Assembly (NCBI RefSeq): GCF_016650815.1
Contig: NZ_JAEKEZ010000008.1
Location: forward strand, 1 to 50,653
Reading direction: 5' to 3'
From: Pseudomonas sp. TH31
GTDB lineage: Bacteria; Pseudomonadota; Gammaproteobacteria; Pseudomonadales; Pseudomonadaceae
Length of the DNA stretch: 50,653 nt
Positions 1 to 14,700 of the stretch are shown here, in pieces (position 1 is the first letter of the stretch; the number at the start of each line of letters is the position of its first letter). Both the position numbers and the translations under genes were made by a program. Under the pieces are notes generated by a model that was not told the origin of the DNA, made no database searches, and worked only from the letters and a program-made list of their open reading frames with translations.

Positions 1-62
1 CCGAAGAAAAATCCGATCGATAGGGTTTCTATGCAACGGCTCTGGGCATGGCTATTATTCGG

Positions 63-77
63 GCCTCATTGTGAGGC
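63..77 (+). promoter_or_regulatory. small hairpin just upstream of birA
   Basis: A perfect 6-bp inverted repeat, GCCTCA/TGAGGC with a TTG loop, ends 9 bases before the birA start. It could limit read-through from upstream or affect access to the start site. A TATTAT at 53-58 could be a -10 box but has no convincing -35 partner. The function is inferred only. Confidence 0.3.
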
Positions 78-86
78 GAGACTTGC

Positions 87-1046
87 ATGCTGACGTTGTT
101 AAAGCTTCTAAAGGATGGCCGATTCCATTCAGGTCAGGCCTTGGGCGCAGCCCTCGGCATCAGTCGTAGTGCTGTGTGGAAGCAACTCCAGCATTTAGAG
201 GCTGAGCTGGGGTTGTCTATCCATAGGGTGCGCGGCAGGGGCTATCAATTGGCAGCTCCGTTGACGCTGCTTGATCCTGCGCAGATAGATGACAAGTCGT
301 CTGCTCGCAGTTGGCCCGTCCAGGTCTTCGATTCTATTGACTCCACCAACGCAGAAGCCTTACGCGCTATCGAGCGAGGCCTGGCTGCGCCCTTTTTGGT
401 TCTTGCAGAGCGACAGACTGCTGGTCGTGGGAGGCGAGGTCGAAAATGGGTGAGTCCATTTGCAGAAAACCTTTATTACAGTCTGGTGTTGCGCATCGAA
501 GGTGGAATGCGACAGCTGGAAGGTTTGAGCTTGGTGGTTGGGCTTGCGGTAATGCGCGCCTTGCGCGAGCAGGGAGTCGCTGGTGTGGGGTTGAAGTGGC
601 CTAACGATCTTCTTGTTGGTCAGAAAAAGATCGCTGGGATACTGCTTGAGTTGGTGGGTGATCCCGCAGATGTGTGTCATGTGGTGTTGGGGGTTGGAAT
701 CAATGTAAATATGCAGGCAGCTGATGAGGTTGATCAGCAGTGGACGTCCATGCGCCTCGAATCTGGCCGGGTATTTGATCGCAATCACCTGGTGGTAGAG
801 CTCGGGTTGGTGCTCCAGGATTACTTGAGTCGTCATCAGTGCGACGGTTTTTCTGCCATTCATGCTGAATGGGAGCAGAACCATCTATGGCAGGGGCGAG
901 CAGTCTCATTAATTGCCGGTGTTAACCAGATAGATGGCGTTGTAGTGGGTATCGATAGCCGGGGTGCCCTGCGCTTGAAGGTGGATGGTGTGGAAAAAAT
1001 CTTTAGTGGTGGTGAGCTCAGTTTGAGGTTGCGTGATGATTCTTGA
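87..1046 (+). CDS. birA: bifunctional biotin--[acetyl-CoA-carboxylase] ligase / biotin operon repressor BirA
   Basis: The 319-residue cytoplasmic enzyme activates biotin with ATP and attaches it to the lysine of the acetyl-CoA carboxylase carrier protein AccB. Proteins with the N-terminal domain can also repress biotin genes. Residues 1-60 form a winged helix-turn-helix ([11 protein letters not shown] at 24-34). The catalytic domain has the biotin-loop motif GRGRRGRKW (113-121) and KWPND (170-174), followed by the KK-IAG lysine segment. A small C-terminal SH3-like domain covers about 270-319. The length is typical of the family. The 3' end overlaps coaX by 11 bases, so the two are probably translationally coupled. 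The context matches other Pseudomonas. Confidence 0.96.
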   Translation: MLTLLKLLKDGRFHSGQALGAALGISRSAVWKQLQHLEAELGLSIHRVRGRGYQLAAPLTLLDPAQIDDKSSARSWPVQVFDSIDSTNAEALRAIERGLAAPFLVLAERQTAGRGRRGRKWVSPFAENLYYSLVLRIEGGMRQLEGLSLVVGLAVMRALREQGVAGVGLKWPNDLLVGQKKIAGILLELVGDPADVCHVVLGVGINVNMQAADEVDQQWTSMRLESGRVFDRNHLVVELGLVLQDYLSRHQCDGFSAIHAEWEQNHLWQGRAVSLIAGVNQIDGVVVGIDSRGALRLKVDGVEKIFSGGELSLRLRDDS

Positions 1047-1785
1047 GCTCGACTGCGGGAATAGCTTTATCAAGTGGCGAGTGCTCGGTACGGACGTCCG
1101 GCTCGTGGTTGCAGAGGGGGTTGTCGACTCGGATCTTGCATTGCTGGAGAGCCTGAAGCAATTCGGTGTGTCAGCTCTCAAGCATTGTCGATTGGTAAGT
1201 GTCAGGACTGGCGACGAAACCGCCAGCCTGGTCTCACTCTTGACTGGGGCTTTTGGGGTGTCGGTGACCTGCGCTGCGTCCGCTCGTGAAATGTCTGGGG
1301 TTCGTAATGGGTATGAAGATTATGAAAGGCTTGGTCTCGACCGTTGGCTTGCGATGCTTGGAGGGTTTCATCTCGCCTCCGGCGCCTGCCTTGTGCTGGA
1401 TTTCGGTACGGCTGTCACTGCGGACTTTATAGCTGCAGACGGAGAGCATTTGGGGGGGTTCATTTGTCCTGGAATGCCTTTAATGCGCAACCAGCTGCGC
1501 ACCCATACTCGCAGAATTCGCTATGGGGATCTTGCAGCTGAGCGTGCGCTGGAAAGTCTTGCCCCTGGCCGTACAACCGTCGAGGCCGTTGAGAGAGGGT
1601 GTTCCTTGATGCTCAGGGGGTTTGTCCTGACCCAGGTGCAGTTGGCGCGTAGCTATTGGGGAGAAAGTTTTACAGTGTTCCTCACTGGTGGCGACGCCGA
1701 CCTGGTCTCGGCGATGGTGCCTGAGGCCAGGGTAGTTCCCGAGCTGGTGTTTGTAGGTTTGGCTATGGCTTGTCCTTTGCCCTGA
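1036..1785 (+). CDS. coaX: type III pantothenate kinase CoaX
   Basis: This enzyme catalyses the first step of coenzyme A synthesis, ATP-dependent phosphorylation of pantothenate. Type III kinases are insensitive to CoA feedback and need a monovalent cation. The ASKHA-fold motifs are visible: N-terminal ELDCGNS (phosphate 1), GLDRW near residue 97, DFGTAVTAD (phosphate 2) and GGFICPGM before the HTHRI segment. I chose the ATG at 1036 (249 residues) over the in-frame GTG at 1033 because family members begin MILE. The gene overlaps the end of birA and is followed 7 bases later by the SPOR-domain gene, which suggests a three-gene operon. Confidence 0.95.
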   Translation: MILELDCGNSFIKWRVLGTDVRLVVAEGVVDSDLALLESLKQFGVSALKHCRLVSVRTGDETASLVSLLTGAFGVSVTCAASAREMSGVRNGYEDYERLGLDRWLAMLGGFHLASGACLVLDFGTAVTADFIAADGEHLGGFICPGMPLMRNQLRTHTRRIRYGDLAAERALESLAPGRTTVEAVERGCSLMLRGFVLTQVQLARSYWGESFTVFLTGGDADLVSAMVPEARVVPELVFVGLAMACPLP

Positions 1786-1792
1786 GGTTCTT

Positions 1793-2233
1793 ATGCGCTG
1801 GTTGTTTCTGCTATTGCTTGTTCTCAATGTGTTTTATTACGTCTGGCATCAACAAGAGGCGCCCCTTCGTGCGAAGGATGTGACGCCTTTGAGTTTGTAT
1901 CGGGGTTCTCAGCAGGACATACGGCTGTTGAGTGAGACGACTGACGCTGCTCGCGATAAGGGGAAGCCCCTCCAGGCGGATAATGACTGCCTCTATGTGG
2001 GGGGTGTCGCTCGGCAGGACACGGCACAGGCTATCGAGCGTCGATTGAGCAGTATGGATATCAGGGTTCAGTCGCTACCAAAGGACTCCCCTGGATCTGG
2101 GGGATTCTGGCTTCGTGTAGCGCCCGAAAGCCGGCGTTTGCTGGATGACTCGAAATTGCAAAACCTTTCCAAAGAATTCAATGAGTTAAAACATAAAATA
2201 ATGCTGTGCGAAGGGGTTGCGCCTGTCGAGTAG
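1793..2233 (+). CDS. SPOR-domain membrane-anchored protein
   Basis: The 146-residue protein has one N-terminal hydrophobic segment (about residues 3-19, WLFLLLLVLNVFYYVW) with no obvious cleavage site, so it is probably a single-pass inner-membrane anchor. Residues about 65-140 fit a SPOR-like domain (CLYVGGV...A..I..RL..M.IRVQSLP...GFWLRVAP). SPOR domains bind peptidoglycan lacking stem peptides, often at division sites. A protein of this type follows coaX in other Pseudomonas; its exact role is not known to me. The gene starts 7 bases after coaX and is probably co-transcribed. Confidence 0.8.
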   Translation: MRWLFLLLLVLNVFYYVWHQQEAPLRAKDVTPLSLYRGSQQDIRLLSETTDAARDKGKPLQADNDCLYVGGVARQDTAQAIERRLSSMDIRVQSLPKDSPGSGGFWLRVAPESRRLLDDSKLQNLSKEFNELKHKIMLCEGVAPVE

Positions 2234-2335
2234 TTTGCATAGAATGGCGCCCGCTTCGCAGTGAAGACCTTTAACGGTAAGCAGTGCGAAAGCGGTGTCA
2301 ACGCAGCTAACCTCAGGTTTTTAATGAGAAAATGC

Positions 2336-2363
2336 TTGACAGAAGGCTGGCATGATGTAGAAT
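2336..2363 (+). promoter_or_regulatory. sigma-70 promoter for the tRNA-Tyr-Gly-Thr(-tufB) unit
   Basis: A perfect -35 TTGACA (2336-2341) is separated by 16 bp from -10 TAGAAT (2358-2363). The region after the -10 is GC-rich (GCCGGCTCGC), as in stringently controlled stable-RNA promoters. Transcription should begin near 2370, just before the mature tRNA-Tyr at 2377. Confidence 0.85.
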
Positions 2364-2376
2364 GCCGGCTCGCTTA

Positions 2377-2461
<85 letters not shown>

Positions 2462-2485
2462 TTTTTAGCGAGAGCTGCAAGCTCC

Positions 2486-2559
<74 letters not shown>

Positions 2560-2585
2560 AGTTTGCAGATCCTGCAAAGTGTTGC

Positions 2586-2661
2586 GCTCTTGTAGCTCAG
2601 TTGGTAGAGCACACCCTTGGTAAGGGTGAGGTCAGCGGTTCGAATCCGCTCAAGAGCTCCA
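2586..2661 (+). tRNA. tRNA-Thr (anticodon GGT)
   Basis: The 76-base tRNA has acceptor GCTCTTG pairing with CAAGAGC, a T discriminator and an encoded CCA. The anticodon loop TTGGTAA gives GGT. It is the last tRNA before tufB, matching the thrT-tufB order. Confidence 0.97.
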
Positions 2662-2667
2662 TATGAC

Positions 2668-2699
2668 AAGGCAGATATGAGAATATCTGCCTTTGTTTT
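2668..2699 (+). terminator. hairpin between tRNA-Thr and tufB, possible attenuator
   Basis: A perfect 11-bp stem (AAGGCAGATAT at 2668-2678 with ATATCTGCCTT at 2683-2693, loop GAGA) is followed by TGTTTTA. It is short of a full T-tract, so it is probably a partial terminator or an RNA-processing site that sets the tRNA to tufB ratio. Confidence 0.55.
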
Positions 2700-2745
2700 A
2701 ATGGCTGATGTTACTTGCTCAATTCTTCTGCTGGGAGTTGCTTCG

Positions 2746-3939
<1,194 letters not shown>

Positions 3940-3960
3940 GTTGTTGTAATGTCTTTTTCG

Positions 3961-3992
3961 GGCCGGCATAATGGTCGGCCTGATTTTGTTTT
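3961..3992 (+). terminator. hairpin between tufB and tRNA-Trp
   Basis: GGCCGGC (3961-3967) pairs with GGTCGGCC (3973-3980) as a stem of about 7 bp with one G-U pair and a 6-base loop. The T-rich TGATTTTGTTTT follows. It probably terminates much of the tufB transcript just before tRNA-Trp. No clear promoter for tRNA-Trp was found in the gap. Confidence 0.5.
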
Positions 3993-4068
3993 AGGTCAGT
4001 AGCTCAATTGGCAGAGCGACGGTCTCCAAAACCGTAGGTTGGGGGTTCGATTCCCTCCTGACCTGCCA
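3993..4068 (+). tRNA. tRNA-Trp (anticodon CCA)
   Basis: The 76-base tRNA has acceptor AGGTCAG pairing with CTGACCT, a G discriminator and an encoded CCA. The anticodon loop TCTCCAAAA gives CCA. It lies immediately upstream of secE, the usual proteobacterial context. Confidence 0.97.
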
Positions 4069-4113
4069 GATTCACTTGGTGTGTCTGGCTTTCTTTTCAC
4101 AGGATCTTCATAG

Positions 4114-4482
4114 ATGACTCCTAAAGCTGAAGCTCAAGGCTCTCGCTTCGATCTGCTCAAGTGGCTAGTAGTAGTCGCTTTGGTGGTTGTTGGCGTTGTT
4201 GGCAATCAGTATTACTCTGCTTCGCCGATCCTGTACCGCGTACTTGCTTTGCTTGCCATTGCTGCTGTAGCTGCCTTTGTAGGCCTGCAGACTGCCAAGG
4301 GCAAGTCTTTCTTTGTACTGGTTAAGGAAGCTCGCACCGAGATTCGTAAAGTCGTATGGCCAACTCGCCAAGAAACCACGCAGACCACGTTGATTGTTGT
4401 GGCTGTTGTTCTGGTTATGGCGTTGCTGTTGTGGGGGCTTGATTCCCTCCTCGGCTGGCTTGTTTCCTTGATTGTCGGCTAA
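4114..4482 (+). CDS. secE: preprotein translocase subunit SecE
   Basis: SecE is an essential subunit of the SecYEG channel in the inner membrane and clamps the two halves of SecY. The 122-residue protein has three predicted membrane helices (about residues 15-34, 39-57 and 90-118), as in the long gammaproteobacterial form. The conserved amphipathic stretch FVLVKEARTEIRKVVWPTRQE (about 69-89) precedes the last helix. It is followed 9 bases later by nusG, with which it is normally co-transcribed. Confidence 0.96.
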   Translation: MTPKAEAQGSRFDLLKWLVVVALVVVGVVGNQYYSASPILYRVLALLAIAAVAAFVGLQTAKGKSFFVLVKEARTEIRKVVWPTRQETTQTTLIVVAVVLVMALLLWGLDSLLGWLVSLIVG

Positions 4483-4491
4483 GGGTGTCCC

Positions 4492-5025
4492 GTGGCTAAG
4501 CGTTGGTACGTTGTGCATGCTTACTCCGGTTACGAGAAGCATGTCATGCGCTCGTTGTTAGAGCGTGTAAAGCTGGCTGGCATGGAAGATGGCTTCGGCG
4601 AAATTCTGGTTCCCACTGAAGAAGTGGTTGAAATGCGTAATGGCCAGAAACGCAAAAGCGAGCGCAAGTTCTTCCCAGGTTACGTGCTGGTTCAGATGGA
4701 CATGAATGAGGGTACTTGGCACTTGGTCAAGGATACTCCTCGGGTGATGGGTTTTATCGGCGGTACTGCTGACAAGCCTGCGCCAATCACAGATAAAGAG
4801 GCAGAAGCGATTCTGCGTCGCGTTGCTGATGGTAGCGACAAGCCGAAGCCGAAGACGCTCTTCGAGCCAGGTGAGTCGGTGCGTGTCAACGACGGACCGT
4901 TTGCTGATTTTACCGGTACGGTTGAAGAAGTTAACTACGAAAAGAGCCGGATCCAAGTGGCAGTGCTCATTTTCGGTCGCTCTACTCCGGTAGAGCTCGA
5001 GTTCAGCCAGGTCGAAAAGGTCTAG
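4492..5025 (+). CDS. nusG: transcription termination/antitermination factor NusG
   Basis: NusG binds the RNA polymerase clamp through its N-terminal NGN domain. Its C-terminal KOW domain bridges to Rho or to ribosomal S10, raising elongation rate and coupling transcription to translation. At 177 residues it has the start [25 protein letters not shown] in the NGN domain and a KOW motif at about 126-155 ([16 protein letters not shown]). The start codon is GTG. A strong terminator follows at 5041. Confidence 0.97.
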   Translation: MAKRWYVVHAYSGYEKHVMRSLLERVKLAGMEDGFGEILVPTEEVVEMRNGQKRKSERKFFPGYVLVQMDMNEGTWHLVKDTPRVMGFIGGTADKPAPITDKEAEAILRRVADGSDKPKPKTLFEPGESVRVNDGPFADFTGTVEEVNYEKSRIQVAVLIFGRSTPVELEFSQVEKV

Positions 5026-5040
5026 CCGAACAAGCATCCC

Positions 5041-5070
5041 AACCCCGCAGCCCTAGGCTGTGGGGTTTTG
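5041..5070 (+). terminator. rho-independent terminator after nusG
   Basis: A 12-bp stem (AACCCCGCAGCC, 5041-5052, with GGCTGTGGGGTT, 5056-5067; one G-U pair, 3-base loop CTA) runs into TTTTG. It should end the tRNA-Trp-secE-nusG transcript and separate it from rplK. Confidence 0.85.
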
Positions 5071-5142
5071 TCGTCACTGGGATAAACGCGCAAGTAACCG
5101 GGGAGCCTTTCGAGGCGTTCGAACCCGTAATTGGAGTGCCTC

Positions 5143-5574
5143 ATGGCCAAGAAGATTACCGCTTACATCAAGCTGCAAGTGAAGGCCGCTCAGGCTAACC
5201 CAAGCCCACCTGTTGGTCCTGCTCTGGGTCAGCACGGCGTGAATATCATGGAATTCTGCAAGGCTTTCAACGCCCGTACTCAGGGTATTGAAGCAGGTCT
5301 GCCGACTCCAGTGATCATCACTGTCTACAGCGACCGTAGCTTCACTTTCGAAACCAAATCCACGCCTGCTTCGGTTCTGCTGAAGAAAGCTGCTGGTCTG
5401 ACTAGCGGTTCCGCTCGTCCGAATACCGTTAAGGTTGGCACCGTTACCCGTGCTCAGCTGGAAGAAATCGCGAAAACCAAAAACGCGGATCTGACTGCAG
5501 CTGATATGGACGCGGCCGTGCGTACTATCGCCGGTTCTGCTCGTAGCATGGGCCTTAACGTGGAGGGTGTGTAA
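5143..5574 (+). CDS. rplK: 50S ribosomal protein L11
   Basis: L11 binds 23S rRNA helices 43/44 at the GTPase-associated centre. It is needed for RelA activation on stalled ribosomes and is the thiostrepton site. The 143-residue protein starts at ATG 5143 ([20 protein letters not shown]) and has the proline-rich [21 protein letters not shown] linker region and a C-terminal RNA-binding domain ending [13 protein letters not shown]. Its TAA overlaps the rplA ATG (TAATG), so translation is coupled. No convincing promoter was found in the 72 bases before it. Confidence 0.97.
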   Translation: MAKKITAYIKLQVKAAQANPSPPVGPALGQHGVNIMEFCKAFNARTQGIEAGLPTPVIITVYSDRSFTFETKSTPASVLLKKAAGLTSGSARPNTVKVGTVTRAQLEEIAKTKNADLTAADMDAAVRTIAGSARSMGLNVEGV

Positions 5575-6269
5575 TGGCTAAGTTGACCAAGCGTCAAAAG
5601 GCTATCGCCGGCAAAATCGAAGCAGGCAAGTCCTACAACTTTGTAGACGCTGCTGCTTTGCTGGCTGAGCTGTCGACTGTCAAGTTCAGCGAGTCGTTTG
5701 ACGTTGCTGTAAACCTGGGTGTTGACCCGCGTAAATCCGACCAGGTTGTTCGTAGCGCTACTGTGCTGCCACACGGCACTGGCAAGACTGTTCGCGTTGC
5801 TGTGTTCACCCAGGGTCCAGCTGCTGAGGCCGCTCTGGCTGCCGGCGCTGACCGTGTAGGTATGGACGATCTGGCTGCCGAAATGAAAGCCGGCAACCTG
5901 AACTTCGACGTAGTTATCGCATCCCCGGATGCAATGCGCGTTGTCGGTCAGTTGGGTCAGATCCTCGGCCCACGTGGCCTGATGCCTAACCCTAAAGTCG
6001 GCACCGTAACTCCAGACGTAGCTACCGCGGTTAAAAACGCCAAGGCTGGTCAGGTTCGTTATCGCACCGACAAAAACGGCATCATTCACACCTCCGTTGG
6101 CAAAGTCGGCTTTGATGCCGTCAAGCTGAAGGAAAACGTTGAAGCGCTGATCTCTGATCTGAAGCGTATCAAGCCGGCTTCCTCGAAAGGCATTTATGTC
6201 AAGCGCATTACCCTGAGCACCACCATGGGCCCGGGCCTGGTCATCGACCAAGGTTCGCTGGAAGCGTAA
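5574..6269 (+). CDS. rplA: 50S ribosomal protein L1
   Basis: L1 forms the mobile stalk that guides deacylated tRNA out of the E site. In many bacteria it represses its own rplK-rplA mRNA when free. The 231-residue sequence has the typical LTKRQKAI start and the conserved [15 protein letters not shown] segment (about 140-154) of the second domain. The start overlaps the rplK stop. Confidence 0.97.
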   Translation: MAKLTKRQKAIAGKIEAGKSYNFVDAAALLAELSTVKFSESFDVAVNLGVDPRKSDQVVRSATVLPHGTGKTVRVAVFTQGPAAEAALAAGADRVGMDDLAAEMKAGNLNFDVVIASPDAMRVVGQLGQILGPRGLMPNPKVGTVTPDVATAVKNAKAGQVRYRTDKNGIIHTSVGKVGFDAVKLKENVEALISDLKRIKPASSKGIYVKRITLSTTMGPGLVIDQGSLEA

Positions 6270-6467
6270 GACAAAAATTGGCGCAAGCGATTGGGCCAAT
6301 TGAAAGATTGGGGTCCCTGCCTGGCGGGGGCTATCCAAGACCGTAGGCGACGCAAGTCTTAAACCTCAAGCCTACGCAGATGGTGCTCCCGGTTCCTTAC
6401 CGAATCAGACACCAAAACGACATCCGGCTTCGGTTGGATGAAACGGTAACAAGCAGGAGTTTTTCCC
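6270..6467 (+). promoter_or_regulatory. L10-type ribosomal protein leader before rplJ
   Basis: A 198-base untranslated stretch precedes rplJ and contains several short inverted segments, for example around 6310-6340 and 6420-6440. In gammaproteobacteria the L10(L12)4 complex binds such a leader to repress rplJL translation. I assign it from position and length; I did not fold it. Confidence 0.55.
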
Positions 6468-6968
6468 GTGGCAATTAAACTTGAAGACAAGAAGGCCATC
6501 GTCGCTGAAGTCAACAAGGCTGCCCAAGTTGCTCTGTCTGCTGTTGTGGCTGATGCCCGCGGCGTGACAGTAGGCGCTATGACCGGACTCCGTAAAGAGG
6601 CTCGTGAAGCTGGCGTTTACGTACGCGTTGTACGTAACACCCTGCTCAAGCGCGCTGTTGCTGGCACTCAATATGACGTGCTCAACGACGTGTTCACTGG
6701 CCCGACCTTGATTGCATTCTCCAAAGAACATCCGGGCGCTGCTGCCCGCATCTTCAAAGAGTTTGCCAAAGGTCAGGATAAGTTCGAGATCAAGGCAGCT
6801 GCGTTCGAGGGCAAGTTCCTCGCAGCTAACCAGATCGACGTACTGGCAAGCCTGCCGACCCGTGACGAAGCCATTTCCCAGCTGATGAGCGTGATTCAAG
6901 GCGCTACCAGCAAATTGGCTCGTACTCTGGCGGCTCTTCGCGACCAGAAAGAAGCTGCTGCAGCCTAA
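6468..6968 (+). CDS. rplJ: 50S ribosomal protein L10
   Basis: L10 anchors the L7/L12 dimers on the 23S rRNA at the base of the stalk, and the L10-L7/L12 complex is the autorepressor of the operon. The 166-residue protein has a GTG start ([15 protein letters not shown]), the RNA-binding N-terminal domain with [10 protein letters not shown] and [11 protein letters not shown], and a C-terminal helix for L7/L12 binding ([18 protein letters not shown]). The GTG sits behind AGGAG (6454-6458). Confidence 0.97.
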   Translation: MAIKLEDKKAIVAEVNKAAQVALSAVVADARGVTVGAMTGLRKEAREAGVYVRVVRNTLLKRAVAGTQYDVLNDVFTGPTLIAFSKEHPGAAARIFKEFAKGQDKFEIKAAAFEGKFLAANQIDVLASLPTRDEAISQLMSVIQGATSKLARTLAALRDQKEAAAA

Positions 6969-7048
6969 GGCTGAGCCACTCCTTTCAGCGTTTATTGTTT
7001 ATTTCGATGGCCGCGTAGGCTGTCACCCCAATACAGGAATTTATAGTC

Positions 7049-7414
7049 ATGTCTCTGACTAACGACCAAATCATCGAAGCAATCGGCGAAAAATCCGTTC
7101 TGGAAATCGTTGAGCTGATCAAGGCCATGGAAGAGAAGTTCGGCGTTTCCGCTGCCGCTGCTTCCGCTGGTCCAGCTGCTGTCGCTGCTGTTGTTGAAGA
7201 ACAAACTGAATTCAACGTCATGCTGCTGGAAGCTGGCGAGAAGAAAGTTAACGTGATCAAGGCAGTACGTGAGCTGACCGGTCTGGGCTTGAAAGAAGCC
7301 AAGGCTGTAGTTGACGGCGCTCCTGGCGTGGTTCTGGAAGCTGTTTCGAAAGACGCAGCTGACAAAGCCAAAGCCACTCTGGAAGAAGCAGGCGCTAAAG
7401 TCGAGCTGAAGTAA
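7049..7414 (+). CDS. rplL: 50S ribosomal protein L7/L12
   Basis: L7/L12 is the flexible multi-copy stalk protein that recruits and stimulates EF-Tu, EF-G and the other translational GTPases. It has 121 residues: an N-terminal dimerisation helix (1-30), an alanine-rich hinge (about 36-50) and the conserved C-terminal factor-binding domain ([30 protein letters not shown]). It follows rplJ by 80 bases in the same operon. Confidence 0.98.
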   Translation: MSLTNDQIIEAIGEKSVLEIVELIKAMEEKFGVSAAAASAGPAAVAAVVEEQTEFNVMLLEAGEKKVNVIKAVRELTGLGLKEAKAVVDGAPGVVLEAVSKDAADKAKATLEEAGAKVELK

Positions 7415-7459
7415 GCATCGACTTGCACCTCCAGCCCGAGCGTTAAGCGAAAGGCTGAT

Positions 7460-7490
7460 GGCTGGTGGCTCTTGCCACCGGCCTTTTTCC
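7460..7490 (+). terminator. rplL-rpoB intergenic attenuator
   Basis: GGCTGGTGGC (7460-7469) pairs with GCCACCGGCC (7474-7483), 10 bp with one G-U pair and a TCTT loop, followed by TTTTTCC. A partial terminator at this place is known from E. coli, where it lowers rpoBC transcription relative to rplJL. A further 140 bases separate it from rpoB. Confidence 0.75.
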
Positions 7491-7633
7491 GTTACTGGCA
7501 GCCGACTGGGTCGGTGCTGATAACGAGCTGTAACCACCCGATGCGGTGGCGCAAACCATGGGGTTTGCACGATTTTCTGGCTGCTCCCGTCGGGAGGGGC
7601 CAAACAAGCAGGTGACCAAGCTGGGGAACGCTG

Positions 7634-11707
<4,074 letters not shown>

Positions 11708-11722
11708 CACGTGACGCGAATC

Positions 11723-11749
11723 GAGAGCGGGGCAGGATTGCCCGCTCTC
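11723..11749 (+). promoter_or_regulatory. intercistronic hairpin between rpoB and rpoC
   Basis: A perfect 9-bp stem (GAGAGCGGG, 11723-11731, with CCCGCTCTC, 11741-11749; 9-base loop) has no T-tract, so it is not a typical terminator. It lies just before the AGGAGG Shine-Dalgarno of rpoC. A role in mRNA stability, processing or coupling of beta and beta-prime synthesis is inferred. Confidence 0.5.
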
Positions 11750-11771
11750 TGCTCCGCCAGGAGGAAAGGCC

Positions 11772-14700
11772 TTGAAAGACCTACTGAATTTGCTGAAAAA
11801 CCAGGGTCAAGTCGAAGAGTTCGACGCCATCCGTATTGGATTGGCATCGCCTGAGATGATCCGTTCGTGGTCGTTCGGTGAAGTTAAAAAGCCGGAAACC
11901 ATCAACTACCGTACGTTCAAACCTGAGCGTGACGGCCTGTTCTGCGCCAAGATCTTTGGCCCGGTAAAGGATTACGAGTGCCTGTGCGGTAAGTACAAGC
12001 GCTTGAAGCACCGTGGTGTGATCTGCGAAAAGTGCGGCGTTGAAGTCGCGCTGGCAAAAGTTCGTCGTGAGCGCATGGCGCACATCGAACTGGCCTCGCC
12101 AGTTGCCCACATCTGGTTCCTGAAATCGCTGCCGTCGCGTATCGGCTTGCTGATGGACATGACCCTGCGTGATATCGAACGCGTTCTCTACTTCGAGAGC
12201 TATGTTGTTATCGACCCAGGCATGACCACCCTTGAAAAAGGTCAGCTGCTGAACGACGAGCAGTACTTCGAAGCGCTGGAAGAGTTCGGCGACGATTTCG
12301 ATGCCCGCATGGGTGCCGAAGCTGTCCGCGAACTGCTGCACGCTATCGATCTGGAACACGAGATTGGCCGTCTGCGTGAAGAAATTCCGCAAACCAACTC
12401 CGAAACCAAAATCAAGAAGCTGTCCAAGCGTCTGAAGTTGATGGAGGCCTTCCAGGGTTCCGGCAACCTTCCAGAATGGATGGTGCTGACCGTTCTGCCG
12501 GTTCTGCCGCCAGATCTGCGTCCACTGGTCCCGCTGGATGGCGGTCGCTTCGCGACTTCCGACCTCAACGATCTGTATCGTCGAGTGATCAACCGTAACA
12601 ACCGCTTGAAGCGTCTGCTTGATCTGTCCGCTCCGGACATCATCGTGCGCAACGAAAAGCGTATGTTGCAGGAAGCCGTCGATGCACTGCTCGACAACGG
12701 TCGTCGTGGCCGTGCTATCACCGGTTCGAACAAGCGTCCTCTGAAATCCCTGGCTGACATGATCAAGGGTAAGCAAGGTCGTTTCCGTCAGAACTTGCTC
12801 GGTAAGCGTGTTGACTACTCCGGTCGTTCGGTAATTACCGTAGGTCCGACCCTGCGTCTGCACCAGTGCGGTCTGCCGAAGAAAATGGCTCTCGAGCTGT
12901 TCAAACCGTTCATTTTCGGCAAGCTGGAAATGCGTGGTCTTGCTACCACCATCAAAGCTGCCAAGAAGATGGTCGAGCGCGAGCTGCCGGAAGTTTGGGA
13001 CGTTCTCGCTGAAGTGATCCGTGAACACCCGGTTCTCCTCAACCGTGCACCGACCCTTCACCGTCTGGGTATCCAGGCGTTTGAACCCGTGCTGATCGAA
13101 GGTAAAGCTATCCAGCTGCACCCATTGGTCTGCGCTGCGTACAACGCCGACTTCGACGGCGACCAAATGGCCGTGCACGTACCGCTGACACTGGAAGCCC
13201 AGTTGGAAGCGCGTGCGTTGATGATGTCGACCAACAACATTCTGTCGCCAGCCAACGGTGAGCCAATCATCGTTCCGTCGCAGGACGTTGTATTGGGCCT
13301 GTACTACATGACTCGTGAAGCGATCAACGCCAAGGGCGAAGGTCGTGTGTTCGCGGATCTGCAAGAAGTTGACCGTGTGTTCCGTGCCGGCGAAGCCGCA
13401 CTGCACGCTAAAGTCAAAGTGCGGATCAACGAAACCGTTAACGATCGTGATGGCGGCAGCGTCAAGAACACCCGTATCGTCGACACCACTGTCGGCCGTG
13501 CGCTGTTGTTCCAGGTTGTTCCACCTGGCCTGTCGTACGATGTCGTCAACCAGCCGATGAAGAAAAAGGCGATCTCCAAGCTGATCAACCAGTGCTATCG
13601 CGTGGTTGGTTTGAAAGAGACCGTGATCTTCGCTGACCAGTTGATGTACACCGGTTTTGCCTATTCGACCATTTCCGGCGTTTCCATCGGCGTTAACGAC
13701 TTCGTTATCCCGGATGAAAAAGCCCGCATCATCAGTGCTGCCACTGATGAAGTGAAAGAGATCGAAAGTCAGTACGCCTCCGGCCTGGTAACCCAGGGCG
13801 AGAAGTACAACAAAGTGATCGACCTTTGGTCCAAGGCGAACGACGAAGTTTCCAAGGCGATGATGGCCAACCTCTCGAAAGAGAAAGTCATCGACCGTCA
13901 TGGCGTCGAAGTCGACCAGGAGTCCTTCAACTCGATGTACATGATGGCAGACTCGGGCGCACGGGGTTCTGCTGCGCAGATCCGTCAGCTCGCCGGTATG
14001 CGTGGCCTGATGGCCAAGCCGGACGGTTCCATCATCGAAACGCCGATTACTGCGAACTTCCGTGAAGGTTTGAGCGTACTTCAGTACTTCATCTCCACTC
14101 ACGGTGCTCGTAAAGGTTTGGCGGATACCGCGTTGAAAACTGCGAACTCCGGTTACCTGACTCGTCGTCTGGTAGACGTGGCGCAGGATCTGGTAGTGAC
14201 CGAGATCGATTGCGGCACCGAACATGGCCTGGTAATGACTCCGCACATTGAAGGCGGTGACGTTGTTGAGCCGTTGGGTGAGCGCGTATTGGGTCGTGTT
14301 ATTGCCCGTGACGTGTACAAGCCTGGTACCGAAGAAATCATCGTTCCTGCCGGTACTCTGGTAGACGAGAAGTGGGTCGAGTTCATCGAGCTGAACAGCA
14401 TCGATGAAGTGATCGTGCGTTCGCCGATCAGCTGTGAAACCCGCTACGGCATTTGCGCCAAGTGCTACGGCCGTGATTTGGCTCGTGGTCACCAGGTGAA
14501 CATCGGTGAAGCGGTCGGCGTTATCGCTGCCCAGTCCATCGGTGAGCCGGGTACCCAGCTGACCATGCGTACGTTCCACATCGGTGGTGCGGCAAGCCGG
14601 ACCTCCGCTGCGGACAGCGTCCAGGTGAAGAATGGCGGTACCGTTCGTCTGCACAATTTGAAGCACGTGGAGCGAGTGGATGGTTGCCTGGTTGCGGTGT

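Noticed and set aside
2617..2745. Upstream in-frame start that would lengthen EF-Tu by 43 residues
   Set aside because: It would translate through tRNA-Thr and the hairpin; EF-Tu begins MAKEKF in all relatives.
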